A DNA stretch of 64,000 nucleotides from the NCBI GenBank assembly GCA_016788295.1, contig JAEUSY010000041.1, positions 186,001 through 250,000 on the forward strand, in the 5' to 3' direction. A program made the translations under genes and the position numbers. The notes beneath the pieces are model-generated. The model saw only the letters and a program-made list of their open reading frames with translations. It was not told the DNA's origin and ran no database searches. This DNA is from Flavobacteriales bacterium. Its GTDB lineage: Bacteria; Bacteroidota; Bacteroidia; Flavobacteriales_F; PHOS-HE28. Of the stretch, positions 25,588 to 33,356 are shown piece by piece; position 1 is the stretch's first letter; the number at the start of each line of letters is the position of its first letter.

Positions 25588-27027
25588 ATGCCCATGGACA
25601 TCCAACAGGACAAGGCCTACATCAACGGAACGTGGACAACGGCAGCCGACGGACGGCGGTTCAGCGTGAAAGACCCCTGGACCGATGAGCGCATCGGTGA
25701 GGTGCCTGACATTGGAAGGGCCGAAGCGAACGATGCCGTGATCGCTGCCCATGCTGCGTTCGCACCTTGGGCGAAGAAGCTGGCAGTGGAACGCGCCGAT
25801 GTGCTGTGGCGTTGGCACGATCTGGTTCAGGTGCACGCCCGCACACTGGCCGAACTGATGACCCGCGAGTGCGGCAAGCCCTTGACCGAGAGCATCGCTG
25901 AAGTGCGCTATGGAAACTCCTTCATCCGCTGGAGCGCAGAGGAGGCGCGGCGCCTGCACGGCGAGGTGATCCCCACCGACCAGGCCGACCGGCGACTACT
26001 CGTGCTGCGGCAACCGCTTGGCGTGGTGGCCGCCATTACTCCGTGGAACTTCCCTTTCAGCATGATCACGCGCAAGGTGGTGCCCGCATTGGCCGCAGGA
26101 TGCACCGTGGTGCTGAAGCCCAGCGAAGAAACGCCACTATCGGCCCTCGCGCTTGCCGCATTGGCCCAAGAAGCAGGATTGCCGGCGGGCGTGCTGAACG
26201 TGCTGACCACTACTGATGCGCAAGGCGTGGGCGAAGTGCTGACCACCCATCCCCTGGTGCGCAAGGTGACCTTCACAGGCAGTACCGCCGTTGGCAAACT
26301 CTTGATGGCCCAGGCCGCAGGAACGGTGAAGAAGGTCTCGCTGGAACTGGGCGGCAACGCACCATTCATCGTGTTCGACGATGCCGACCTGGAGGCCGCG
26401 GTGGAAGGCGCCATGGCCAGCAAGTTCCGCAATGCCGGACAGACCTGCGTGTGTGCGAACCGGATACTGGTGCAACGCGGCATCGCTGATCGGTTCATCC
26501 CGTTACTTGCCGAACACATGAGCGCCTTGCGCATCGGTCATGGTTTGGAGGCAGGCACCCATTTGGGGCCTTTGATCAACGAAAAGGCCGTGGCCAAAGT
26601 GGAACGATCGGTGGCCGACGCGGTAGCCCAAGGCGCACAGGTGCTCATGGGCGGAACACGTTCGGGCAAACGGGCCTTCCATCCCACCCTTATCGTTGGC
26701 GTAACACCCGGTATGGCCTGCTTCCGTGAAGAAGTGTTCGGTCCGGTGGCGCCGGTCACCGTGTTCGACACCGAGGAGGAGGCCATTGCCTTGGCGAATG
26801 ACACCCCGTACGGTCTCGCAGCATACGTGTACACACGCGACCTGGCCCGGAGCTGGCGTATGGGCGAGGCACTGGAGTACGGCATGGTGGGCCTCAACAC
26901 CGGGTTGATCAGCACGGCCGTGGGGCCTTTTGGTGGTGTGAAGGAGAGCGGTATCGGTCGAGAAGGATCGCGCCATGCGCTCGAGGAATTCACGGAGATG
27001 AAGTACTTTGCGATGGCCGGGTTGTAG
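25588..27027 (+). CDS. gabD: NAD(P)-dependent succinate-semialdehyde dehydrogenase
   Basis: 479 residues, standard for the aldehyde dehydrogenase superfamily. Visible motifs: substrate/cofactor segment 'AAITPWNFPFSMITRKVVPA', catalytic Glu in 'LELGGNAPFIVFDDADL', catalytic Cys in 'FRNAGQTCVCANR', and C-terminal 'PFGGVKESGIGREGSRH'. 'GNAPFIVFDDADLEAAVEG' with 'NAGQTCVCANR' is characteristic of the GabD clade, which oxidises succinate semialdehyde to succinate in the cytoplasm (4-aminobutyrate and related catabolism). A second ATG lies 6 bp downstream. No gabT is nearby, so the precise aldehyde substrate is inferred from family resemblance. Confidence 0.9.
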   Translation: MPMDIQQDKAYINGTWTTAADGRRFSVKDPWTDERIGEVPDIGRAEANDAVIAAHAAFAPWAKKLAVERADVLWRWHDLVQVHARTLAELMTRECGKPLTESIAEVRYGNSFIRWSAEEARRLHGEVIPTDQADRRLLVLRQPLGVVAAITPWNFPFSMITRKVVPALAAGCTVVLKPSEETPLSALALAALAQEAGLPAGVLNVLTTTDAQGVGEVLTTHPLVRKVTFTGSTAVGKLLMAQAAGTVKKVSLELGGNAPFIVFDDADLEAAVEGAMASKFRNAGQTCVCANRILVQRGIADRFIPLLAEHMSALRIGHGLEAGTHLGPLINEKAVAKVERSVADAVAQGAQVLMGGTRSGKRAFHPTLIVGVTPGMACFREEVFGPVAPVTVFDTEEEAIALANDTPYGLAAYVYTRDLARSWRMGEALEYGMVGLNTGLISTAVGPFGGVKESGIGREGSRHALEEFTEMKYFAMAGL

Positions 27028-27037
27028 TCAATAAACC

Positions 27038-27066
27038 TTTGGCACGGTCCCTGCGTCTTACCTTCG
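27038..27066 (+). promoter_or_regulatory. Promoter: -33 TTTG and -7 TACCTTCG
   Basis: TTTG at 27038-27041, then 17 nt, then TACCTTCG at 27059-27066, 19 nt before the ATG at 27086. This is one of two promoters here with both elements visible. Confidence 0.6.
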
Positions 27067-27085
27067 AAACCTCGAACCGCACAAC

Positions 27086-27502
27086 ATGAAACGCATCCTC
27101 ATCGCCTCCCTGCTTTTTGCCGCCTTGGGCGTGCAAGCCCAAACCACCGCTCAGCCCACCGTGGCCACCAAGGCCCAGGTACAAAAGGCCACGCCCGAAG
27201 AGCGTGCCGACATGATCACCGAGGAAATGGTGAAGGAGCTCGCCCTTACGCCCGAGCAGACCACCCAGGTGGAGCAATTGAACAAGGACCAGGCCGCTGC
27301 ACTGGCCCAGTTGCAGCAAGCCGGTCTGGAGCCCGAGGCCAAGAAGGCCCGTGCACAGGTGCTGCGCGAGAAGTACGACAACCGCATGAAGTCGGTGCTG
27401 ACGGCCGAGCAGTATGAGAAGTTCGTGGCCATGCGCAAGGCCAAGCGCGATGCCGCCATGCAGAAGCGCCAGCAGGTTCAGGCCGCTCCCTCCTCCAAGT
27501 AA
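27086..27502 (+). CDS. Small Spy/DUF4890-like periplasmic protein
   Basis: 138 residues with signal peptide 'MKRILIASLLFAALGVQAQ'. The mature part is helical and charged, with the two LTxxQ-type segments ('LALTPEQTTQVEQLNKDQ' and 'VLTAEQYEKFVAMRKAKR') typical of Spy/CpxP-like or DUF4890 proteins. Spy-family members act as ATP-independent periplasmic chaperones or stress modulators; that role is inferred here from sequence style only. The gene stands alone with its own promoter and hairpin terminator. Confidence 0.75.
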   Translation: MKRILIASLLFAALGVQAQTTAQPTVATKAQVQKATPEERADMITEEMVKELALTPEQTTQVEQLNKDQAAALAQLQQAGLEPEAKKARAQVLREKYDNRMKSVLTAEQYEKFVAMRKAKRDAAMQKRQQVQAAPSSK

Positions 27503-27522
27503 GCGATCCATCCTCTCGAACA

Positions 27523-27549
27523 CGGAACGCGCCTTGTGGGCGCGTTCCG
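27523..27549. terminator. Bidirectional hairpin terminator
   Basis: An 11-bp perfect stem CGGAACGCGCC / GGCGCGTTCCG around a TTGTG loop lies between convergent genes. The T-tract downstream is short (CATTTG). Confidence 0.75.
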
Positions 27550-27580
27550 CATTTGTGCCCCTAGGTACGGAGGGCCATGA

Positions 27581-28060
27581 TCAACGGGGTTCGTACTGCA
27601 CGGGCACCCGTACCACCGTGCGCACTGGCTTACCACCCTTGGTGCCCGGCGTGAAAGGTTGTAAGGTCCTTGCGGCGCAGAGGGCATGGCGACGCAAGGC
27701 TTCATCGGACTCTCCTTCTGCGCCCAATTGCGACACCTTGCCGTTCGCTTCAACAACGAAACGCAGCATCACCTTTGTTCGAGCAAGCCCATCGGCGTTC
27801 CAGTTCTGTTGCATACAGCCTGGTGCCTTTGCCAGTTGGCTCAACATGGCCGCATGGCCACCGGGATAGACCGGGGCCACGTCCACTGCGGCGATATCGT
27901 AAACCGAGGTATCCGCAGGCGCAGCGGTTCGCTTGATGCGTTGATCGAACACCCGCTGGCCTGCATCGGATGAAGTCCCCAAGGGGGCCACCTCGCTCTG
28001 GGCCCATACGGAACCCAGCAGCAGCAAACACACACCAATGCCCACGGAACGCAGCAGCAT
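27581..28060 (-). CDS. TonB C-terminal-domain protein (energy-transducer-like)
   Basis: 159 residues from the ATG at 28060, with an N-terminal hydrophobic signal or anchor ('MLLRSVGIGVCLLLLGSVWA'). The TonB-C-like module (about 70-157) is shown by 'PVYPGGHAAMLSQLA', 'RTKVMLRFVVEANGKVSQL', 'AARTLQPFTPGTKGGKPV' and 'VRVPVQYEP'. The proline-rich spacer of true TonB is absent and the hydrophobic stretch ends in a possible cleavage site ('VWAQ'). It may therefore be a periplasmic protein using the fold rather than an inner-membrane energy transducer. Confidence 0.8.
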   Translation of the reverse strand: MLLRSVGIGVCLLLLGSVWAQSEVAPLGTSSDAGQRVFDQRIKRTAAPADTSVYDIAAVDVAPVYPGGHAAMLSQLAKAPGCMQQNWNADGLARTKVMLRFVVEANGKVSQLGAEGESDEALRRHALCAARTLQPFTPGTKGGKPVRTVVRVPVQYEPR

Positions 28061-28064
28061 GCCC

Positions 28065-28072
28065 CGAAGGTA
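28065..28072 (-). promoter_or_regulatory. -7 element TACCTTCG (TonB-C gene)
   Basis: Reverse-strand TAnnTTnG, 4 nt before the ATG at 28060, suggesting a leaderless transcript. It faces the divergent kynA promoter. Confidence 0.45.
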
Positions 28073-28120
28073 GTTCGCCGCTGCACTGACCGCTGTCAGG
28101 GCCGGAGCACAAGCGCCGGT

Positions 28121-28128
28121 TACATTTG
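28121..28128 (+). promoter_or_regulatory. -7 element TACATTTG (kynA)
   Basis: Perfect TAnnTTTG, 35 nt before the ATG at 28164. No -33 element is recognised. Confidence 0.45.
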
Positions 28129-28163
28129 GCGCGGACCAATTGAACCGCGGTCCCAGTGAGCGC

Positions 28164-29168
28164 ATGAGCAACGTGTACTACCCCGACTACCTGCAGCTGG
28201 ACAAGATCCTGGGTGCGCAGGCCCCTGAGAGCGACAAGCACGGCGTGAAAGCGCACGATGAGATGCTTTTCATTGTGATACACCAGGCCTACGAGCTCTG
28301 GTTCAAGCAGGTGTTGCACGAGGTGGGCAGCGTGATCGACATGTTCTCCGACCACCATGTGGACGACAACGGCGGCGAACTGAACATTGCCGTGCACCGC
28401 ATGCAACGCGTGAAGACCATCCTGGGCGTGCTGGTGCACCAGATGGACATCATGGAGACCATGACCCCACTGGACTTCTTGGACTTCCGCGACCTGCTGC
28501 GCCCGGCCAGTGGGTTCCAGAGCATGCAGTTCAAGATCCTGGAAGCGCGATTGGGCTTGCGCATGGAGGCACGCTTCGGCAAGCAGTACTATACCAGCCA
28601 GCTGAAGCCCGAGCACAAAGCGCAGATCGAGGCACTGGAAAGCTTGCCCACCCTGCTCGAACTGGTGAACAAGTGGCTGGAGCGTATGCCCTTCCTGGAA
28701 GCGCGTTACTGGCCACAAGGCGGCAAGCCCTTCTTCCAGCAACTGGAGGAACTTTACACCGCCGGCCTGGTACAAGGCGAAACGGAGAACGCCGCACTGT
28801 GGAAGAGGATCTTCGTGGACGGTGATGCCGAACGCAGGCTATCCCCAGCCGCCGCGCGCAATGCGCTCTTCATCATGCTGTACCGCGACGAGCCCATCTT
28901 CCAACAGCCCTTCAGGTTCCTTGAAGTGTTGCTGGACATTGATGCCGGCATGGCCGCCTGGCGTAGCCGCCACATCAACATGGTGCATCGAATGATCGGA
29001 TTGCGTGTGGGCACCGGAGGCAGCACGGGCAAGGCCTACCTGAAGGGTGCCATGGACAGCCACTACATCTTCAGCGAAGTGGCCGACCTCAGCAGCTTCC
29101 TGTTCGAGCGGCGCAAACTGCCTGCGCTGCCAACGGAACTGCGTAGCGCGCTCGGCTTCCGGATCTGA
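28164..29168 (+). CDS. kynA: Tryptophan 2,3-dioxygenase
   Basis: 334 residues. Family hallmarks: 'YYPDYLQLDKILGAQ', the distal active-site segment 'HDEMLFIVIHQAYELWFKQ', 'FRDLLRPASGFQSMQF', and the haem-ligand region 'WRSRHINMVHRMIG' followed by 'GTGGSTGKAYL'. The haem enzyme oxidises L-tryptophan to N-formylkynurenine, the first step of the kynurenine pathway, in the cytoplasm. The ATG at 28164 is preferred over an in-frame TTG at 28140. No other kynurenine-pathway gene is in the window. Confidence 0.95.
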   Translation: MSNVYYPDYLQLDKILGAQAPESDKHGVKAHDEMLFIVIHQAYELWFKQVLHEVGSVIDMFSDHHVDDNGGELNIAVHRMQRVKTILGVLVHQMDIMETMTPLDFLDFRDLLRPASGFQSMQFKILEARLGLRMEARFGKQYYTSQLKPEHKAQIEALESLPTLLELVNKWLERMPFLEARYWPQGGKPFFQQLEELYTAGLVQGETENAALWKRIFVDGDAERRLSPAAARNALFIMLYRDEPIFQQPFRFLEVLLDIDAGMAAWRSRHINMVHRMIGLRVGTGGSTGKAYLKGAMDSHYIFSEVADLSSFLFERRKLPALPTELRSALGFRI

Positions 29169-29212
29169 TAGGCTTAAAGTGGCATAGCGCAAGCAGAACC
29201 GCCACAAGCCTA
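29169..29212. terminator. Possible hairpin between convergent genes
   Basis: TAGGCTT (29169-29175) pairs with AAGCCTA (29206-29212). An inner GTGGC/GCCAC stem and a small bulge are also present. It overlaps the stop codon of the minus-strand gene and has no U-tract. Confidence 0.35.
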
Positions 29213-31327
29213 CCTCACCAGCACCACGTGCCCCAACTGGCGTTCGAGCTCCTGTGAACAAGGGTTCTTGCGTTCCACCAGCACGGCATACACGCCCACT
29301 TCAGCCTGCTTGCCGGAGAGAACACCATCCCACTGCACCAACGGGTCCTTCGTGGACCACACCTCAGCGCCCCAACGGTCGAAGATGCGCATGGTGTAGT
29401 TCGCCGCATCACCGTAGATCACGGCAGGGAACACATCATTGATCCCATCGTTGTTGGGCGAGAACGCATTGGGCAGATAGAGCAACGGTTCCTGGGCCAC
29501 GGCCACCTGCTGCATCAAGGTATCATTGCAGCCATCCGATCGGTAGGCATAGTACACCAGATCGAAGTCGCCCTCATTCGGCAGGATCACGCTTACGAAC
29601 CCATCGCAGGCTGAATTCACGAGTTCATCGTTCAGGAAGAGCGCACAGCTATCGGCCGCTTCGGCATCCAACAGGAAACGCACCTCGTTGGAGCAGGCCA
29701 CCGGGTTGATGCGCAATACCGCCAAAGCGGACTCACGAACGAAAACAGTGTCAAGTATCAGCGGGCTGGGGCAGCCGATCTCTTGGAAGGCTTGGAAAGT
29801 GACCTCGTTCCAACCGGTGTTCTGGAAAACGGCCAAGGGCGACGCATCGTTGCTAAAGCCATCAACGCCCCAGGTCCACACCAGCGAATCGGCACCTTGA
29901 ACGAATGCCTGCAATAGGACCCCTGCATTGGCGCATGCGCTATCGGCCACAGCGATCGTGGCGATCGGTGCAGGTTCGGTATCCACCAGCACATTGGCGC
30001 TCACGGAACATCCGGTGCCATCGGTCACCGTAAGCGTGTATTGGGTGTCGCTCAGGGGGGCCACCACTTCCACCTCGCTCGTACCACCCGAGCTCCATGC
30101 GTATTGGTAAGGCTCCGTGCCGCCTTCCACATCGGCCTCCAGTTCCGCCGGACTGCCAGCACACACCGTGCCCGGCGCGAACACCTGCACGTTCATGGAT
30201 GGCGGGTCGGTAAGCACACGGGTGATGGTGGTGTCGCAGACATCGTTGGCAACGGTGACCGTGTAGCTGCCCGGGGCCAATCCGGTAATGGTGGCCGTGT
30301 TCTGCGGAGGAACAGTGTTCCAGGTATAGGTGAAGGGGCCTGGTCCGGTGGCCGATGCGGTGAGGCTGCCGTTGTTGGCCCCGGCACAGGTGATGGCCGT
30401 AACTGCAACATCGGCATCAAGCCCGCAGCACGGCAGCACCACGATGGTATCGCTGAGGTAATTGGTGTTGATGTTGGTATGGCAATAGTCGGTGGCCGTG
30501 AACCAGTATGTGCCAGGCTGCGTGACGGTGAGCGTTGGCCCGGTGGCGCCGGTGCTCCAGAGGTAGCCGGTGTACGCTGGAGGTTGCACCAACAGTGGGT
30601 AGATGGCGCCGGGGTTCAGCGTAATGCTGGGCGTGCATAGCACCGTATCGGTCGGGAAGAAGGAATACTGGTCGCGGTCCACATAGATCGGATTGATCGC
30701 ACCGGACGGTGTCTGCAGGCAACAAGTGCCGCCGTCGCTCACGTTGAGGGTGGCGGGAAAGCAGTTGTAATCGGTCCAGTGGGCATACAGCGAACTGCCC
30801 GGTCCGAAGATGTCCAGGTAGAACGCCACGATCTGCGGGCTACTGTTGCCTCCGCCGGTGTTCAGCTGGTTGCAGGCATCACCGGAAACAATGCAGTTCA
30901 CCAGCGAAACCCCACCAATGACCTGCCCAAGGTGCGTAGCAATGGGCACATCGCCGGAAGCGATGCTGTAGTTGTTGACGATGTTGGCCGGCACGCCGAT
31001 GATGCTTACCCCGGGAATGTTCGGACCGCAACCACTGTTGTTCACATCGCCATAACCCGCGTACACCACCTCGGTGATGTTGCCAACGAATGGCCCCACG
31101 AAAGTGACCTGTGCGGCCTCGTAGGTGGTGATGCCCACCTTCAGGTTCGGTATGTTCTGGTCCACATTGATGGTGAGGTAACCACCCTCGTAGTTGGAAT
31201 AGATGAGGACATTGCCCGCGGGATCGCAGATCGGCTGCGCGATCGTTTGCGTTGCCAACATCAGCAGTGCCGTTACCAACACGCCCAGCACCATCCTCCA
31301 CACGCCTGACAGGTCTACTTGCAACAT
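29210..31327 (-). CDS. Type B T9SS secreted protein with Ig/PKD-like repeats
   Basis: 705 residues. The hydrophobic signal (about 12-30, 'MVLGVLVTALLMLATQTIAQ') follows an 11-residue extension; an ATG at 31294 is an alternative start. About 35-240 have no family I recognise. Ig-like/SprB-like repeats follow ('TCAGANNGSLTASATGPG' with 'YTWNTVPPQNTATITGLAPG'; 'VCAGSPAELEADVEGGTEPY'). The last 90 residues are a type B domain ('LPNAFSPNNDGINDVF', 'RIFDRWGAEVWS', 'WDGVLSG'). It starts 5 bp after the beta-CASP hydrolase stop, so the two appear co-transcribed although their functions seem unrelated. Confidence 0.87.
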   Translation of the reverse strand: MLQVDLSGVWRMVLGVLVTALLMLATQTIAQPICDPAGNVLIYSNYEGGYLTINVDQNIPNLKVGITTYEAAQVTFVGPFVGNITEVVYAGYGDVNNSGCGPNIPGVSIIGVPANIVNNYSIASGDVPIATHLGQVIGGVSLVNCIVSGDACNQLNTGGGNSSPQIVAFYLDIFGPGSSLYAHWTDYNCFPATLNVSDGGTCCLQTPSGAINPIYVDRDQYSFFPTDTVLCTPSITLNPGAIYPLLVQPPAYTGYLWSTGATGPTLTVTQPGTYWFTATDYCHTNINTNYLSDTIVVLPCCGLDADVAVTAITCAGANNGSLTASATGPGPFTYTWNTVPPQNTATITGLAPGSYTVTVANDVCDTTITRVLTDPPSMNVQVFAPGTVCAGSPAELEADVEGGTEPYQYAWSSGGTSEVEVVAPLSDTQYTLTVTDGTGCSVSANVLVDTEPAPIATIAVADSACANAGVLLQAFVQGADSLVWTWGVDGFSNDASPLAVFQNTGWNEVTFQAFQEIGCPSPLILDTVFVRESALAVLRINPVACSNEVRFLLDAEAADSCALFLNDELVNSACDGFVSVILPNEGDFDLVYYAYRSDGCNDTLMQQVAVAQEPLLYLPNAFSPNNDGINDVFPAVIYGDAANYTMRIFDRWGAEVWSTKDPLVQWDGVLSGKQAEVGVYAVLVERKNPCSQELERQLGHVVLVR

Positions 31328-31332
31328 GGGTC

Positions 31333-32766
31333 TCAGATCACGAAATGTTCGCCGATACGTGGAATGGCGATGTCCTTGAAGCCTTGTTCCATCATCAGGT
31401 CCTTCAGCCCGAGCAAGGCGCGCTCCACCCCATGCACCAGGAACAACCGACGCACCTGTTCGGGTCGTTGGTAGGCGAGATACTTCACCAATTCGCCGCG
31501 ATCGGCATGGGCGCTGTAGAATTCCATGCGCAGGATCTCGGCGTTCACAGGTACCGGCTCGCCGAAGATGTTGACCTCGCGGGCACCGCTGAGCAGTTCG
31601 TGTCCCAGTGTACCCGGCGCACAGAAGCCCACGGCCAGTACCGCGTTGTTGGGGTCTGGCAATGCATGCCGCAAATGGTGTCGTACACGTCCTGCCTCCA
31701 TCATGCCACTGGCGCTGATGACGATGCAGGGGCGCTTTACGTTGTTCAGCCGTTTGCTTTCCTCCGGCTCGCGCACGAACTCCACACCGGGGAACGAGAA
31801 CAGGTCCGGGTCGTGGAACAGCTCCTCGCGCACCTCTTCGCGGAACAAGTGAGGGTACCGGCGCACAATGCTGGTGGCACTGATGGCCAATGGGCTGTCC
31901 ACAAAGACCGGAATGCGTGGCAGACGCCCCGCATTGCTCAACGCGTTCAGCGTGTAGAGGATCTCCTGCGTTTTACCGATGCTGAAGGCCGGGATCACCA
32001 AGCGACCCTGGCGCTCCACGCACACCTCGGTGACATGCCGCAGCAGTTCCTCCTCGGCCTCTGCAACAGGGCTGTGATCCCGATCGCCATACGTGCTTTC
32101 GCAGACGATCACATCCGCCTGCGGGAAGCGAACCGGTTCGGGCAGCAGGCGGTCCACGTAGCGACCCACATCACCGGTGAAGGTGAAGCGCAGCACTTCC
32201 GTGCCATCGTCGATGGTGAGGTGAACGGCAGCGCTGCCAAGGATGTGGCCCGTGTCCGTGAACAACAAGGTGATACCCGGAGCGATCTCCTGGGGCTTGG
32301 CGTAGTCCAATGCCTGGAACAAGGCCATGGCCGCAGGCACATCGGCGCTGGTATATAACGGGCCATCGTGCTGCACGGCGCGCCCCCGCTTCTTGGCGCG
32401 CTTCACATCGAACGCGAAGTCGTACTCCTGGATGCGGGCGCTGTCCTCGAGCATGATGGCGCACAGATCACGCGTGGCGGGCGTGGACCAAATGGGGCCA
32501 TTGTAGCCCTCGGCCACGAAACGCGGGATCAAACCACTGTGATCCACATGGGCGTGGCTGAGCACCAGCACATCAATGCTCACCGGATCGAAGCCGAAAT
32601 GGCGGTTCGGGTCACGATGGCGCGATGCCGCCAAGGCCTCGCCCTGGAACATGCCACAGTCCAATAGCAGTCGCGTACTGGTACCGTCCGCCCGAAGCAC
32701 CTCCAACAGGTGTTTGCTGCCGGTAACGGTGCCTGAGGCGCCGAAGCTGGTGAAGTGGATGGCCAT
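31333..32766 (-). CDS. Metallo-beta-lactamase/beta-CASP RNA-processing-type hydrolase
   Basis: 477 residues from the ATG at 32766. All metal motifs are present: 'LSHAHVDHSG' (HxHxDH), 'GHILGSAAV', 'FTGDVGR', and the C-terminal His in 'FYSAHADRGEL'. Beta-CASP motifs A ('CESTYGD') and B ('ISASGMMEAGRVRHHL') identify the CPSF73/YsgA-like RNA-specificity group. The family contains endonucleases and 5'-3' exonucleases acting on RNA in the cytoplasm; the substrate here is unknown. It is the first gene of a probable two-gene unit with the downstream T9SS protein. Confidence 0.9.
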   Translation of the reverse strand: MAIHFTSFGASGTVTGSKHLLEVLRADGTSTRLLLDCGMFQGEALAASRHRDPNRHFGFDPVSIDVLVLSHAHVDHSGLIPRFVAEGYNGPIWSTPATRDLCAIMLEDSARIQEYDFAFDVKRAKKRGRAVQHDGPLYTSADVPAAMALFQALDYAKPQEIAPGITLLFTDTGHILGSAAVHLTIDDGTEVLRFTFTGDVGRYVDRLLPEPVRFPQADVIVCESTYGDRDHSPVAEAEEELLRHVTEVCVERQGRLVIPAFSIGKTQEILYTLNALSNAGRLPRIPVFVDSPLAISATSIVRRYPHLFREEVREELFHDPDLFSFPGVEFVREPEESKRLNNVKRPCIVISASGMMEAGRVRHHLRHALPDPNNAVLAVGFCAPGTLGHELLSGAREVNIFGEPVPVNAEILRMEFYSAHADRGELVKYLAYQRPEQVRRLFLVHGVERALLGLKDLMMEQGFKDIAIPRIGEHFVI

Positions 32767-32770
32767 GGCG

Positions 32771-32778
32771 CAAAGGTC
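32771..32778 (-). promoter_or_regulatory. Possible -7-like element GACCTTTG
   Basis: Reverse-strand match with G at position 1, 4 nt before the ATG at 32766. Confidence 0.3.
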
Positions 32779-32838
32779 GGGCAAACACACCAACGGCACC
32801 GTCCACTATGTTAGCGGCCGGACAAGCACGCACACCCC

Positions 32839-33282
32839 ATGGAATTGCGATACGCCCTGGCCGTTCTGCACCTGCTTCCGCTGGCCATCGGCATTGCGGC
32901 CGTGTATGCCCGGGGCAGGGCTCTACGGTGCACAATGTCCACCAAGGACCTTGCTGCGGTCTTCCACGCGGACAACTGGTATGGCGTGGCGGCCCTGCTG
33001 TGGTTGACAACCGGCCTTTGGCGTGCATTTGGCGGGTTGGAAAAGGGCACTTCATATTACTTGGAAAGCCCCTTGTTCCTGTTGAAAATGGGTCTGTTCG
33101 CTGTGGTCTTCCTGCTTGAGCTTTGGCCCATGATCACGCTGGTACGCTGGCGTTTGGCACTCCGCAAAGGCCGTTCCCCCGGACTGGACCAAGCGAATCT
33201 GTTGGCACATCTGTCCATGGCACAGGTACCGCTGCTGCTACTGATGGTGGCATTCGCAGCGGCCATGGCCCGGGGCATGTGA
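32839..33282 (+). CDS. DUF2214 family membrane protein
   Basis: 147 residues with four predicted membrane helices (about 3-24, 48-66, 78-100 and 125-145). The DUF2214 pattern is visible: 'ALAVLHLLPLAIGIAAVYAR', 'DNWYGVAALLWLTTGLWR' and a charged loop before the last helix. The family's function is unknown. Polar residues inside helices (His11, Asp45, Arg62) resemble small b-type or transporter-like bundles, but I assign no activity. Confidence 0.82.
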   Translation: MELRYALAVLHLLPLAIGIAAVYARGRALRCTMSTKDLAAVFHADNWYGVAALLWLTTGLWRAFGGLEKGTSYYLESPLFLLKMGLFAVVFLLELWPMITLVRWRLALRKGRSPGLDQANLLAHLSMAQVPLLLLMVAFAAAMARGM

Positions 33283-33302
33283 ACAACCCGGGGCACCGAC
33301 CA

Positions 33303-33333
33303 TTTGGATCGAATGTTCCACCGTCTATCTTGG
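33303..33333 (+). promoter_or_regulatory. Promoter: -33 TTTG and -7 TATCTTGG
   Basis: TTTG at 33303-33306, 19 nt, then TATCTTGG at 33326-33333, 23 nt before the ATG at 33357. This is the best complete Bacteroidota-type promoter in the window. Confidence 0.65.
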
Positions 33334-33356
33334 AGCCGAACTCCACTGAACACCCC

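Noticed and set aside
25588..29168. gabD to kynA as a tryptophan or GABA catabolic operon
   Set aside because: The genes are separated by their own promoters, a terminator and a minus-strand gene, and no other pathway gene is present.
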